A DNA stretch of 64,000 nt from CAWBAT01 sp046331665 (GCA_046331665.1 JAXLQK010000012.1:146207-210206); one strand, 5' to 3'. Shown: positions 54,951-63,716, counted from the stretch's first letter. Notes: a model not told the origin generated them from the sequence alone. Numbers and translations: made by a program.

Positions 54951-55643
54951 ATGATAATTCTCTCAATTGACACCTCTTCGATGGCAGGGAGTATTGTCCT
55001 CAGCGGGGACGAAGGTTTTCTAGGGGAGCATTCCCTGGAATCCTCTCAGACACATTCGGTTCGTCTGCTGGCAGCGATCGACCTCGTCTTGCGGGGCGCA
55101 GAGCGGTCAATCTCAGATGTGGAAGGCTTTGCAGTGATCTCGGGTCCGGGCTCGTTTACTGGGCTTCGCATCGGACTGACGACGGTGAAAGGGATTGCCG
55201 AAGTGCTCCGCCGGCCGGTTATTCCGATCACGGCGTCTGAGGCATGGGCGGAAAAACATTCTGACTTACAAGGTATCTTGATTCCGCTTGTCCCAGCCGG
55301 GCGCAAGGAAGTGTTTGCAACGATTTACGAACGCCATGGAGCCCAATTGACCCTGCATTCCGAGGGAATCGTCGGCGAAATGACCCAGGTAGTTACCTCG
55401 ATTCTTCCAGAGAAGGCGCATTTCATTGGGCCGGCAGTCCTTGCCCATAGGGAATTTCTTGAGGGTCTAGGCAAACAGGGTTGGAAGTTTCATGCAACCG
55501 ATCCGTTTCTTGCCCCTGCCATGGCCCGAATCGCTCACCGCCGTGCAAGGCAGAAGGATTTTTTTTCTGCCGGAGAACTCGCGGCATTTTATTTGCGCCC
55601 GTCGGATGCGGAGATCAATTGGAAAGAGAAATCATGGTCGTGA
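54951..55643 (+). CDS. tsaB: TsaB, t6A threonylcarbamoyl transferase partner
   Basis: A 230-residue TsaB, the inactive ASKHA partner of TsaD in tRNA t6A37 synthesis. It starts with IILSIDTSSMAGSIVLSG, then QTHSVRLLAAIDLVL (near 34), DVEGFAVISGPGSFTGLRIGLTTVKGIAEVL (near 58-87), the hallmark of the family. The end contains PSDAEINWKEK. ATG 54951 gives a family-standard start. The 3' end overlaps rimI by ten bases. The gene is divergent from mutS. Confidence 0.93.
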   Translation: MIILSIDTSSMAGSIVLSGDEGFLGEHSLESSQTHSVRLLAAIDLVLRGAERSISDVEGFAVISGPGSFTGLRIGLTTVKGIAEVLRRPVIPITASEAWAEKHSDLQGILIPLVPAGRKEVFATIYERHGAQLTLHSEGIVGEMTQVVTSILPEKAHFIGPAVLAHREFLEGLGKQGWKFHATDPFLAPAMARIAHRRARQKDFFSAGELAAFYLRPSDAEINWKEKSWS

Positions 55644-56119
55644 TTCGCGCCATGCAGGAGGAAGATCTTTCGGAGATAATCGCCTTAGAAAACAGCTGGG
55701 ACTTTCTCAGTAAGTGGGGAAAACAAGGGTACCTGGCCGCAATCAATAATCCCTTCATGTATTTCTGTTTTGTGGCGGAAGACAGTGAACTCACGAACGC
55801 GGAGAACGCCTCGCGTCCATTGACTGGGTTAGCGGTTCTGGCGCAGATGGTCGATCACAGCGAAATCTGCAATATCATTGTAGCCCCTGCATTTCTGTCG
55901 AAAGGAGTCGGACAAGAGCTGCTTAATACCTGCCTGGATCTTTCGGAGAAGTTAAGGTTTCCGAGAGTTCTGCTCGAGGTTCGGCAATCCAACGAAAGGG
56001 CCATCCGCTTTTACAAGAAAAATGGATTTCAAAAAATCGGTGAGCGAAAGGATTATTACTCGGATCCAAGAGAAAATGCTTGGGTCATGGAAAGAGTCAT
56101 TTTCCAGTCGTCTGTTTAG
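55634..56119 (+). CDS. rimI: RimI-like GNAT acetyltransferase
   Basis: A 161-residue GNAT N-acetyltransferase. Typical: VVIRAMQEEDLSEIIALENSWDFLSKW at the start, AEICNIIVAPAFLSKGVGQELL (acetyl-CoA loop, near 79-98), RVLLEVRQSNERAIRFYKKNGFQKIGERKDYY (near 113-143). RimI family members acetylate the N-terminus of ribosomal S18 and often neighbour tsaB. ATG 55634 lies within the last ten bases of tsaB. A frame open further upstream has no family content. An insertion near residue 55-65 (TNAENASRPLTG) lengthens the usual protein slightly. Confidence 0.9.
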   Translation: MVVIRAMQEEDLSEIIALENSWDFLSKWGKQGYLAAINNPFMYFCFVAEDSELTNAENASRPLTGLAVLAQMVDHSEICNIIVAPAFLSKGVGQELLNTCLDLSEKLRFPRVLLEVRQSNERAIRFYKKNGFQKIGERKDYYSDPRENAWVMERVIFQSSV

Positions 56120-56275
56120 GAACAATCTCGATAGGATCGGGTGCACACCAACCGGAGATACAGGCAGGGAAACCCCCATGATCCGGCGGATCCATTTTTA
56201 ACGAACACCGGTAAGGAGTCAGCTTCGGCAAGGGCTTCTAACCATAATCCCATTTAAGCGGGATCGGATAAACTG

Positions 56276-56605
56276 TCAGCCCTCGCCTTGGGCGGGTTCG
56301 ACCACGGCAGACATCGAACCCTGGCTGTGAGGAATGCGCTGATCCGGACCATAAGCATGGATCTGGTCTCGTCCAAATTCGGCCTCCTTAAGGCTACAAG
56401 TGACGAGAATCGTTCGCCCGGTCAAGTCGACTTCCATGGCATGGTGAAAGGCGTTTTGCGTGGAAAAGTAAAAGAGAGACTGCAGCATTTCAATGACATA
56501 GTCATAACTATGATCGTCATCATTGAGTAGCACAACGTTATAGAAAGGCTCTGTTGACGGCTGCTTCTGCGACTGGGACGATTTGTCGGTTCCTGTGGTT
56601 GGCAT
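56276..56605 (-). CDS. clpS: ClpS, adaptor of the Clp protease
   Basis: A 109-residue adaptor that brings N-degron substrates to ClpA/ClpC. The family signature is FYNVVLLNDDDHSYDYVIEML (near 22-42), followed by AFHHAMEVDLTGRTIL and CSLKEAEFGRDQIHAYG. The binding-pocket Asp residues in LNDDD are present. No clpA is visible within the window. It is a single gene between two plus-strand genes. Confidence 0.93.
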   Translation of the reverse strand: MPTTGTDKSSQSQKQPSTEPFYNVVLLNDDDHSYDYVIEMLQSLFYFSTQNAFHHAMEVDLTGRTILVTCSLKEAEFGRDQIHAYGPDQRIPHSQGSMSAVVEPAQGEG

Positions 56606-56860
56606 TGTTCTGAGTAGCTGACGGATTCAGCTACTAAAGTCAAGTCTCCGAATTTGGAGGTATCATAATCCAGCTTGTCGATCAGGTAAAGACCGGTGAT
56701 GATGGGGCGGAACTTTTCCTTCGATTCACCCGGATAGGGAGTGAAAACTGAAAACCTTCAATCTTGCCAAGCTGAAACGATTGTGGTTGCGCGCAAAGAG
56801 TGTGAATTATAGTTCCATGCGGATCTCTATTTGTTATCACCATATAAAGGAGGATGTTTC

Positions 56861-58090
56861 ATGCTCGACCGAAAAGTGGGTCGCCGGAAATTTGTGAAAG
56901 GGCTTTCGATGGCGGGAGCTTCAGCGGTTGTGGCTACTTCGCGCACGAGGCCGGTCCTAGGTGCAAATGACCGTGTCGTCATGGGGATTATAGGCTCAGG
57001 AGGTATGGGTCGAAACCACTTAAATAAAACTAAATCACTAAACATCGAATGGGTGGCCGTCGCCGATGTTTATGACATCAACCTCCAGAAAGGCCTCGAA
57101 ATCGTCGGGACTACAGCCAAAGGATATTCAGATTACCGTCAATTGTTAGATCGGAAAGATATAGATGCCGTGCTGATCGCCACACCAGAACATTGGCACC
57201 ACGATCATCTCCTTGCTGCCCTGAAGGCGGGCAAAGATGCCTATTGCGAAAAGCCTATGTCTTGGTCCATCGAGCAAGGGCTGGATATGGTAAATGCCGT
57301 TCGCAAAACGGATCGGATCGTACAAATCGGGATGCAACGACGAAGTTCCCCACTTGTCCGTGAGGCGAAATCAGTTATTGATGAAGGCATGTTAGGAGAA
57401 ATCAATCTCGTCCGGGCGGAGTGGTATTGGAATATCAATATCAATCGCGATCCCACACTTCCCGGGAAACTCGATTGGGACGCCTTTCTAGGACCAGCTC
57501 CAAAGATTCCGTTCGATGCGATCCGTTTCCGAAGTTGGCGTTATTTTTGGGATTATTCCGGCGGGAATATGACGGATCAGGGAACACATCTCCTGGACGT
57601 CATTCAGTGGTTCAACAATGTGGAACAACCCGTTGCTGCTCAGACCTTCGGAGCAGTCTACAAATTGCAGCCTTCGCAAACCCCAGATACCTTCTGTGCC
57701 ATCTTTGAATTTCCAAAATTCATGTGCACTTGGACGCTCGCCTATATGAGCACGTTCATGAAAGGCTGGGGCCTTGTCTTTCAGGGACAAAAGGGAACAC
57801 TGGAGCTGTCGGAAGAGGGGTACCGGGTTTTTGCCGAGCCCTGGAGCGAAAAAGGGTACGATCGATTTAAAACGCCCACGCCGATTCGCCAGAATCTTGC
57901 CGGCGGAGCGACTGATACCCTTCCGCATTGGAAAAATTTCGTGGATTGCGTCAAATCCAGGCAGCAACCCAACGCGACGGTTGAAATTGGCTTCCGAGCG
58001 GTAAGACCGTTGCATCTGGCCAATATTGCACAACATAACCTACAGAGAGCTGAATTGGGAGCAGATGGTTATTCAGTTCGTCTATCCTGA
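56861..58090 (+). CDS. Tat-exported Gfo/Idh/MocA family oxidoreductase
   Basis: A 409-residue NAD(P)-dependent oxidoreductase. A twin-arginine signal GRRKFVKGLSMAGASAVV (near 6-23) indicates export. The Rossmann fold has VVMGIIGSGGMGRNHL, then DVYDINLQ, EHWHHDHLLAALKAGKDAYCEKPM (near 112-135), typical of the family, with Lys-Pro in EKP. Many such exported members act on sugars such as inositol or N-acetyl-hexosamines; the substrate here is unknown. ATG 56861 has the textbook Shine-Dalgarno AAAGGAGG. An in-frame TTG 30 bases earlier is not needed. Confidence 0.9.
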   Translation: MLDRKVGRRKFVKGLSMAGASAVVATSRTRPVLGANDRVVMGIIGSGGMGRNHLNKTKSLNIEWVAVADVYDINLQKGLEIVGTTAKGYSDYRQLLDRKDIDAVLIATPEHWHHDHLLAALKAGKDAYCEKPMSWSIEQGLDMVNAVRKTDRIVQIGMQRRSSPLVREAKSVIDEGMLGEINLVRAEWYWNININRDPTLPGKLDWDAFLGPAPKIPFDAIRFRSWRYFWDYSGGNMTDQGTHLLDVIQWFNNVEQPVAAQTFGAVYKLQPSQTPDTFCAIFEFPKFMCTWTLAYMSTFMKGWGLVFQGQKGTLELSEEGYRVFAEPWSEKGYDRFKTPTPIRQNLAGGATDTLPHWKNFVDCVKSRQQPNATVEIGFRAVRPLHLANIAQHNLQRAELGADGYSVRLS

Positions 58091-58398
58091 TCCATGGTGA
58101 AAAAATTGGAGCCTGATTTTGACTAGGTAACCTTGGGGAACGAAGAACACAGGTTCTACAAGGTTCGTCTGGAGCGACTAAGCGCCTGTTTCCACAGCAG
58201 ATACGGTCTCGTCGGCCAAGGGAGCTCGAGTCCTTAGCCCGGTAGATTTCCTTTGCCACAGGGCCATTCTCTGGATGACTTTGCAAATGACGGAAGTTCA
58301 GTTAAAATCAATTTCGCTTAAGGGAGAGTTATTTCTCTTTTTCTCAGAGAAAAGCCTTCCGAAAGTCCTATTAAAGTCCTATTGAGGAGTGTGTTGAA
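58091..58398. other. intergenic stretch, nothing recognised
   Basis: About 300 bases between the oxidoreductase and bacilliredoxin genes. A small tandem repeat (AAAGTCCTATT twice) lies at 58362-58384. No gene or terminator is recognised. Confidence 0.3.
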
Positions 58399-58830
58399 GT
58401 GAGATATCCAGAAGAGTTTATTGCCCCTATGCGAAAGGAACTCGTGAGTCTCGGGGTTGTTGAGGCCAAGACCCCCCACGAGGTCGACCAAGTTCTGGCA
58501 CCGGGAAGTGGCACGGTAATGATGGTCATTAACTCAATGTGCGGTTGCGCCGCAGGGGGTGCCCGCCCGGGAATCGCCTTGGCGTTGAGGCACGCGATAT
58601 TGCCCAATCGGGTTGCCACCGTTTTTGCCGGGGCAGATATCGAAGCGACAGCCAGAGTTCGTGAACTCTTGGCCAATTATCCGCCTTCTTCCCCTTCCGT
58701 GGCACTTTTTCAAGACGGGAAGCCTGTTTTCATGCTACACCGCCACCAGATTGAGGGCCGCGACCCGGTCTCGATTGCTGGTGCGCTGACCAAGGCCTTC
58801 GATGAATGGTGCGTCGAAGAGCCGAAGTAA
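58399..58830 (+). CDS. BrxA/BrxB-family bacilliredoxin
   Basis: A 143-residue thioredoxin-fold protein of the DUF1094/YphP family. The redox motif is CGC (residues 48-50) in NSMCGCAAGGARPG, with RYPEEFIAPMRKELVSLGV at the start and the cis-proline neighbourhood PSVALFQDGKPVFMLHRHQIEGRD (near 98-122). In Firmicutes these proteins reverse bacillithiolation of cysteines. Their presence in Acidobacteria suggests bacillithiol or a related thiol. GTG 58399 is preceded by GAGGAG. tatA follows 100 bases downstream. Confidence 0.9.
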   Translation: MRYPEEFIAPMRKELVSLGVVEAKTPHEVDQVLAPGSGTVMMVINSMCGCAAGGARPGIALALRHAILPNRVATVFAGADIEATARVRELLANYPPSSPSVALFQDGKPVFMLHRHQIEGRDPVSIAGALTKAFDEWCVEEPK

Positions 58831-58931
58831 CGGTCGAAGCCGTGAATTCCTTTGAAATTGGCCTGCAATTCCAATAGACTAATTTTCAAGGGAAAGTTTC
58901 CCCTGCAGGACTCTGGCTTGAGGAGGTCACC

Positions 58932-59105
58932 ATGTTAGGCGGGAAAATAGGGCTTCCCGAACTGATTATCATCCTGGCAATCGTCTTTTTCTTATTCGGG
59001 GCAAAGCGACTTCCAGAGATCGGTAAAGGGATCGGCGAGGGAATCAAGAATTTCAAGGGGGCCATGAAGAAGGACGAAAAGGATCTCAACGAAACGAAGG
59101 AGTAG
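58932..59105 (+). CDS. tatA: TatA/E-type twin-arginine translocase subunit
   Basis: A 57-residue protein, shorter than the usual gene-calling threshold. A hydrophobic helix with LGGKIGLPELIIILAIVFFLFGAKRLPEIGKG (near 2-33, in parts) is typical of TatA, including the FGxxKLPEIG-type hinge (FGAKRLPEIG). The charged end (MKKDEKDLNETKE) is the usual amphipathic tail. A strong Shine-Dalgarno (GGAGG) stands eight bases ahead of ATG 58932. It would serve the Tat substrates here (ActB, the Gfo/Idh/MocA protein). No tatC is visible. Confidence 0.9.
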   Translation: MLGGKIGLPELIIILAIVFFLFGAKRLPEIGKGIGEGIKNFKGAMKKDEKDLNETKE

Positions 59106-59185
59106 GGGGGCGATTTCCAGGAATATGGCGCGATTTGTCTTCAGTTTCAATCCCCCCTGCAGATTTCCTTCTTCTAATACCGAAC

Positions 59186-60910
59186 TTACGTAGCTTTCAG
59201 CGCGACAATCGTCTGATCGTCAAGCTTTCGACTATCTAAGGAGAATTGGTCAATCTCCGAGAGGATTTTATCCACCACCTTTTTAGCAGGTAGTGAAGCG
59301 TGACGCGATAAGGACTCCATAAGGCGTTCCGCCCCAAACTCTTCACCTCTCATATCCCTCGCTTCGAGCAATCCATCGGTATAAAAAATCACGCAGTCGC
59401 CAGGATTCAATGCAATCTTGGTTTCGCGATACTCTGCCTCGTCAAAGAGCCCAAGGGGAAAGCCCTGAAGGGTGACACTCTCTGCTTTTCCTCCGCGACA
59501 GATCACGAGAGGCGGCGACCCTGCGTTGGAGTACTTCAGAATCCTTGTATTCCCGTTGTAGGTTGCATAGGAAAGGCTCATGAATCGTCCCTCAATAGCG
59601 CGTTGTCGCAAAGAAATGTTCATGAGGCGCAACATTTCTGCAGGGGCATACTTTCGGCCGGCCCGGGTTCTTAAGATACCACTCGCCACAGCGCCATAAA
59701 GAGCCGCAGGCGCTCCTTTTCCAGAGACGTCGCCGACGGCGATGGCAACCGTGTCGTCATCATAAGGAAAGAAGTCATAAAGATCACCCCCGAGGATTCT
59801 TGCCGGACGGAATTCGGCATGGAAGGAAGCATGCGGAATTTCCGGGTATCTGTCCGGGATGAGAGAATATTGAATTTCTCTCGCAAATTTCAATTCCCGA
59901 TCGAGAAGGGCTTCAGCGGCAACCACGCGCTCATACAATCGCGCATTTTCAATGGCAACGGCGACATGGCTGGCTAACGCCATCAGGGTTTCTTCATGGA
60001 ATGAAGTGAAGTGATTGAGGAAAGGGCTTTGTAAGTCAAAGACCCCAATGGCTTTGTCCTTGTAGATCAGCGGAATGACAAGCTCTGAACGTGTTTCGGG
60101 AACCACACTGATATAACGTGGGTCCTTGGTGACGTCATTGATTCGCACGGGGCGCTTTTTCGTGACCGCCGTCCCGACAAGTCCTTTCCCCAACGGAATC
60201 CGGGACTTCTCAGTAGCATCGCGGTTGTCCTTTACTGATAGACGGGCGCGCAGCACTTGCTCTTCCTCGTCCACCAGCATGATGGAAAAAATATGATAGT
60301 GAAGGACTCGGCGGAGCTGCTCGGCCACTTTTTTCAGTAGCTGTTCAAGATCAAGAATCGAAGAGAGCTCTTTCCCAATCTCATTGAGAGTCCCCAGCAT
60401 TTCCGTCTTCGACACCAGAGTCTCGTAAAGCAGTGCGTTATCGATGGCAACGGCGAGTTGAGAAGCCAACAGACTGAGCACTTTTTGATGGTGCGGCTGA
60501 AAATAATCAGGTTGCGGGCTCTCAATGTTAAGAACGCCGACTAATCGATTTCTTGACAATAGCGGAATGGCAAGCTCGGACCGGACACCCTCAATGATGT
60601 TGAGATAGCGGGAATCGCGCGTAACATCGGAAACGAGAATTGGCTCCCGGCGCAATGCGGCCGTTCCCACCAATCCTTCTCCCGGTTGAATGCGCGTCTC
60701 CTTGACGCTTTCAGGGTAGCCCAGGGTGAATCTCCAATAAAGGTCCTGGCGAGTTTCATCGGCCAATAGGATCGCGAAGATCTGATAGTCAATGAAACGT
60801 CGGGTCGTTTCCGCAATCTTCTCCATGAGCTCGTCAAGGGAAAGTATGGAATTGATTTCCCGACCCACTTCAAAAATTAGTTCAAAGAGGTTTTCTGGAT
60901 TCTTGTTCAA
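59186..60910 (-). CDS. GAF-GAF-PP2C (RsbU/SpoIIE-type) phosphatase
   Basis: A 574-residue signalling protein. Two GAF domains in tandem (about residues 10-165 and 175-335) are recognised by repeated texts such as LGYPESVKETRIQPGEGLVGTAALRREPILVSDVTRDSRY and SVKDNRDATEKSRIPLGKGLVGTAVTKKRPVRINDVTKD. The PP2C/SpoIIE domain (near 360-574) has LGGDLYDFFPYDDDTVAIAVGDVSGKGAPAALYG with metal Asp residues, and VIFYTDGLLEARD. It should dephosphorylate an anti-sigma antagonist or related regulator. The ligand of the GAF domains is unknown. The start codon is TTG 60910. It is the last gene of a minus run after the RpiB-like gene. Confidence 0.9.
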   Translation of the reverse strand: MNKNPENLFELIFEVGREINSILSLDELMEKIAETTRRFIDYQIFAILLADETRQDLYWRFTLGYPESVKETRIQPGEGLVGTAALRREPILVSDVTRDSRYLNIIEGVRSELAIPLLSRNRLVGVLNIESPQPDYFQPHHQKVLSLLASQLAVAIDNALLYETLVSKTEMLGTLNEIGKELSSILDLEQLLKKVAEQLRRVLHYHIFSIMLVDEEEQVLRARLSVKDNRDATEKSRIPLGKGLVGTAVTKKRPVRINDVTKDPRYISVVPETRSELVIPLIYKDKAIGVFDLQSPFLNHFTSFHEETLMALASHVAVAIENARLYERVVAAEALLDRELKFAREIQYSLIPDRYPEIPHASFHAEFRPARILGGDLYDFFPYDDDTVAIAVGDVSGKGAPAALYGAVASGILRTRAGRKYAPAEMLRLMNISLRQRAIEGRFMSLSYATYNGNTRILKYSNAGSPPLVICRGGKAESVTLQGFPLGLFDEAEYRETKIALNPGDCVIFYTDGLLEARDMRGEEFGAERLMESLSRHASLPAKKVVDKILSEIDQFSLDSRKLDDQTIVALKAT

Positions 60911-61079
60911 AGGGAATTTTCTTCTCGCGGCTCAGACGCTGGATAAAACCGGAAGGCTCATTCTCATGCGGGCAGACCTTCTACCCTGGAAGGTTGCGAG
61001 TGGCCATCGATCCAGAGATCTGAAAAATTGGGACGCTCGGGATTCCCACCGGAAGAGGCAACGGGTGGGATCGAAAGGT

Positions 61080-61748
61080 CTAAAGGGCACAACTGCAATC
61101 CCCAGGGATGGCAATGAGACAATTCCTTGAGAGCTCTTTTTCCAACTCTTCAATTCTTGTAATTCGCGCTTGATGTCGTCCTCCGTCAAAGGCTGTACCA
61201 AGCCAGGTCGAGAGGATCAGTTTCATCTGCTCGACTGAAGTTGACTCGACGCTCAACGCCAGGAAGTTTGTATCGTCCCATTGTCGTGAATTTCTGGCAC
61301 TCAAGCGATCATAACAATGGGCTGCTCTGACTCCAGGGATCTTGTTGGCCAGGATCGGGGATCCTGAACCCGTGCTCTCCAGCACGATTCCGCGAGTGGC
61401 CTCCCCAGTTCTTAACGCCATGGCGACTCTCAGTCCGGCCTCAATGGATTCGCTCGTTTCTTGAGGGTCGTCCGCGTAATCCAGGATGTGATACCCTAAT
61501 TCACCCAGAAACTTCAGGAGCTCACACCGCTCTTCCCTGCAACCCGCATCACTTCCAATGGCAATGCACAGGTTACGGGCCCTAAGGTCCGAGAGCTCCT
61601 CGTTGGATTCACACTCATAAATGATGACATCTCGTTGGGCCGCTCTCTCGCGAGCTGACGGGGTAACTATGGTTCCTCTCAAGACGTAACAAGGGCTGCC
61701 CTGCGGCAGTCTCATCACATCTTCTTCAGTGAGAACAGTGGTCTTCAT
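61080..61748 (-). CDS. degenerate RpiB/LacAB-like protein with N-terminal extension
   Basis: A 222-residue protein. From about residue 60 it follows the RpiB fold: CIAIGSDAGCREERCELLKFLGELGY, GEATRGIVLESTGSGSPILANKIPGVRAAHCYDRLSARNSRQWDDTN, and TWLGTAFDGGRHQARITRIEELEKE. In RpiB the matching positions hold catalytic His in GSDHAG, the proton-transferring Cys in ICGTG and a His before NDTN. Here they read A, E and W, so isomerase activity is doubtful. The first 55 residues carry RGTIVTPSARERAAQRDVI, an add-on found in some bacterial relatives. Its ATG overlaps the hpt stop (ATGA), so it is co-translated. A regulatory or binding function is possible. Confidence 0.78.
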   Translation of the reverse strand: MKTTVLTEEDVMRLPQGSPCYVLRGTIVTPSARERAAQRDVIIYECESNEELSDLRARNLCIAIGSDAGCREERCELLKFLGELGYHILDYADDPQETSESIEAGLRVAMALRTGEATRGIVLESTGSGSPILANKIPGVRAAHCYDRLSARNSRQWDDTNFLALSVESTSVEQMKLILSTWLGTAFDGGRHQARITRIEELEKELSRNCLIAIPGDCSCAL

Positions 61749-62290
61749 ACTTCTTTTAGGACCGAAATCGAGGTCAAGTTTCGAAATTTCTCAGCGTAAT
61801 CCAAACCGTACCCGACCACAAAGGTATCGGGAATTTCGAATCCGACATAAGTAGTCATGACCTCCTTGATTCTCCGGGACGGTTTGCTCAAAAGAGTGCA
61901 TACTTTTAAAGACTTTGGGCTCCTGGCCTGCAGGCAACGTGTTAAGTAATCTAAGGTAAGACCCGTATCCACAATGTCTTCCACCACCAAGACTTCACGG
62001 CCCTCAATAGTTGAATCAAGATCCTTGAGGATCTTGACCTCACCGGAAGAGCGATAGGAATGATCGTAACTGGAGAGTGCCATGAAATCTATTGTGATAT
62101 TTTCGGGAAGGAAGCGAATTAAGTCTGCCATGAAGATACAGGCACCCTTGAGGATACAGATCAAATGCAGAGCCTTTCCTCCATAATCCCTGGTTAATTG
62201 GTCACCGATTTCTTTGACTCTGGATTGAATCTCTTCTGCGTTAATCAATACAGAGAGTTCAAGAGACGGGTCTTTACGCTCTGGCGTCAT
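61745..62290 (-). CDS. hpt: hypoxanthine phosphoribosyltransferase
   Basis: A 181-residue purine-salvage enzyme (hypoxanthine or guanine plus PRPP). Motifs: LHLICILKGACIFMADLIRFL (near 42-62), IDFMALSSYDHSYRSSGEVKILKDLDSTIEGREVLVVEDIVDTGLTLDYL (near 70-120, with the PRPP loop VVEDIVDTG) and GFEIPDTFVVGYGLDYAEKFRNL near the end. It is the first gene of a minus-strand pair; its stop overlaps the RpiB-like start. The order hpt-RpiB-like-GAF/PP2C suggests one transcription unit. Confidence 0.94.
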   Translation of the reverse strand: MTPERKDPSLELSVLINAEEIQSRVKEIGDQLTRDYGGKALHLICILKGACIFMADLIRFLPENITIDFMALSSYDHSYRSSGEVKILKDLDSTIEGREVLVVEDIVDTGLTLDYLTRCLQARSPKSLKVCTLLSKPSRRIKEVMTTYVGFEIPDTFVVGYGLDYAEKFRNLTSISVLKEV

Positions 62291-62380
62291 CTCTCAGCCT
62301 CAGGTTGGATTCACGCCCGGATTGTTCTACTCTACCCTATCCATGGATAGCCTGCAAGTTGGCTCAACCCTCAGCCTAAC

Positions 62381-62410
62381 TTGACAATGAGTACAGGCTC
62401 TTCTTATGAT
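62381..62410 (+). promoter_or_regulatory. near-consensus sigma-70 promoter for small secreted protein
   Basis: TTGACA at 62381-62386 and TATGAT at 62405-62410, spacer 18 bases. The probable start codon (62453) is 42 bases downstream of the -10. This excludes the longer reading from 62381. Confidence 0.65.
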
Positions 62411-62452
62411 GCCCTGAGTTTCAAGAACTGTTCGAAGGAGGAATTCGTCTCA

Positions 62453-62824
62453 ATGACAAAGAGAAAAACAGCACTCATCCTGTGCGTGGTCCTCTTGCTT
62501 TCTACAATTGCAATCATTGCGCAAGGGAAGAAAGTAGTGCTTACCGGCTATCTGCTGGATCAGATGTGCGGTGCGGAAGCCATGGATGCATCGAAAGCAG
62601 CAGAGCATACCAAGGAATGCGCCTTAATGGATCATTGTGTGGCGGCTGGATACGGAATCTTTGCTGAAGGAAAGTTCATTAAGTTCGACGCCGCAGGGAG
62701 CAAGAAAGCCAAGGCTCTCTTTGAAAATACCAAGAAAGAAAAGGATATTCAGGTGATTGCGGAAGGGATACTTAGCGGGAACGTTTTGACCGTCTCGACT
62801 CTTAAGGAAAAGGGCTCGAAGTAG
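62453..62824 (+). CDS. small exported protein with conserved cysteines
   Basis: A 123-residue exported protein. A signal peptide (ALILCVVLLLSTIAIIAQG) runs to about residue 24. The mature part has VVLTGYLLDQMCG, then EHTKECALMDHCVAAGYGIFAEGKFIKFD and ending AEGILSGNVLTVSTLKEKGSK. This pattern (LD...C...HTK.C) is one that I recall from small secreted acidobacterial and planctomycetal proteins of unknown role. ATG 62453 has AAGGAGGA about 11 bases upstream. It stands between divergent hpt and accD. Confidence 0.8.
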   Translation: MTKRKTALILCVVLLLSTIAIIAQGKKVVLTGYLLDQMCGAEAMDASKAAEHTKECALMDHCVAAGYGIFAEGKFIKFDAAGSKKAKALFENTKKEKDIQVIAEGILSGNVLTVSTLKEKGSK

Positions 62825-62873
62825 AACGTTTGAGAGCATAAGGTCCCGCATTCAGGTTTTACGGAGGCTCGAT

Positions 62874-63716
62874 ATGCCTTGGTTTAAGAAGAGTAAGACT
62901 CCTATCGTCCAAATTGGAGACAAGACGGTACGGACAGAAGGTCTTTGGACAAAATGCGATCAGTGCAAGCAGATCATCTGGAAAAAGGACCTGGAAGCCA
63001 ACCAAAACGTCTGCCCCGGATGCAACTACCACTTCAAAATTTCCTCCCGCGAGAGACTTAAGCTCCTCTTTGACGATGGAGTTTACCAGCAATTTGACGA
63101 TCAGCTTGTGTCGAATGATCCCCTTCATTTTGTAGATAAGAAACCTTACAAGAAACGATTGGAAGAAATGGCTCGTGCCACTGGACTTAAGGATGCCGTG
63201 ATTTCTGCCGAAGGCAGATTCGGGGGGAAACCCGTCCATATCTGTGCCATGGAGGCGTCCTTTATTAGCGGGTCCATGGGGTCTGTGGTAGGGGAAGTCA
63301 TCACTCGGGCGATCGAAAGGTCCATTGAAAGAAAATTTCCTTTGATTATCGTTGCCTGTTCTGGGGGTGCCAGAATGCAAGAGGGCGCCTTGAGCCTGAT
63401 GCAAATGGCAAAGATTAGTGCGGCCTTAGCTCGGCTTGATGAAGCGAAAATACCCTACATTTCTGTTCTGACAGACCCGACAACGGGCGGTGTTACGGCA
63501 AGTTTTGCCATGCTGGGAGATATCAACATTGCCGAACCGGGAGCTCTGATTGGATTCGCGGGGCCGAGAGTGATCGAGCAGACGATTCGCCAGAAACTCC
63601 CCGATGAATTTCAGCGCAGCGAATTCCTTTTGAAACATGGCATGATCGACGCTATTGTGAATCGTAAGGAAATGAAGGAGTACCTGTCCAAGTCCCTGCG
63701 ATTTTTTGGCCATTAA
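62874..63716 (+). CDS. accD: acetyl-CoA carboxylase carboxyltransferase subunit beta
   Basis: A 280-residue subunit of the carboxyltransferase that transfers carboxyl from biotin to acetyl-CoA, first step of fatty-acid synthesis. The zinc finger CDQC...CPGC (Cys28, 31, 47, 50) is complete. The crotonase-like fold has ASFISGSMGSVVGEVITRAIE (near 125-145), ACSGGARMQEGALSLMQMAK (near 162) and SVLTDPTTGGVTASFAMLGDI (near 199), then FAGPRVIEQTIRQ. GGAGG lies ahead of ATG 62874. folC follows behind a terminator-like hairpin. Confidence 0.95.
   Translation: MPWFKKSKTPIVQIGDKTVRTEGLWTKCDQCKQIIWKKDLEANQNVCPGCNYHFKISSRERLKLLFDDGVYQQFDDQLVSNDPLHFVDKKPYKKRLEEMARATGLKDAVISAEGRFGGKPVHICAMEASFISGSMGSVVGEVITRAIERSIERKFPLIIVACSGGARMQEGALSLMQMAKISAALARLDEAKIPYISVLTDPTTGGVTASFAMLGDINIAEPGALIGFAGPRVIEQTIRQKLPDEFQRSEFLLKHGMIDAIVNRKEMKEYLSKSLRFFGH

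Noticed and set aside
60932..61201. Minus-strand 89-residue frame whose start (PLTEDDIKRELQELKSW) looks like a pterin-dehydratase
   Set aside because: It overlaps the RpiB-like gene, whose GGRHQARI end is family-conserved in the other frame, and the rest of the frame has no dehydratase motif. A coincidence of a helix-coding stretch.
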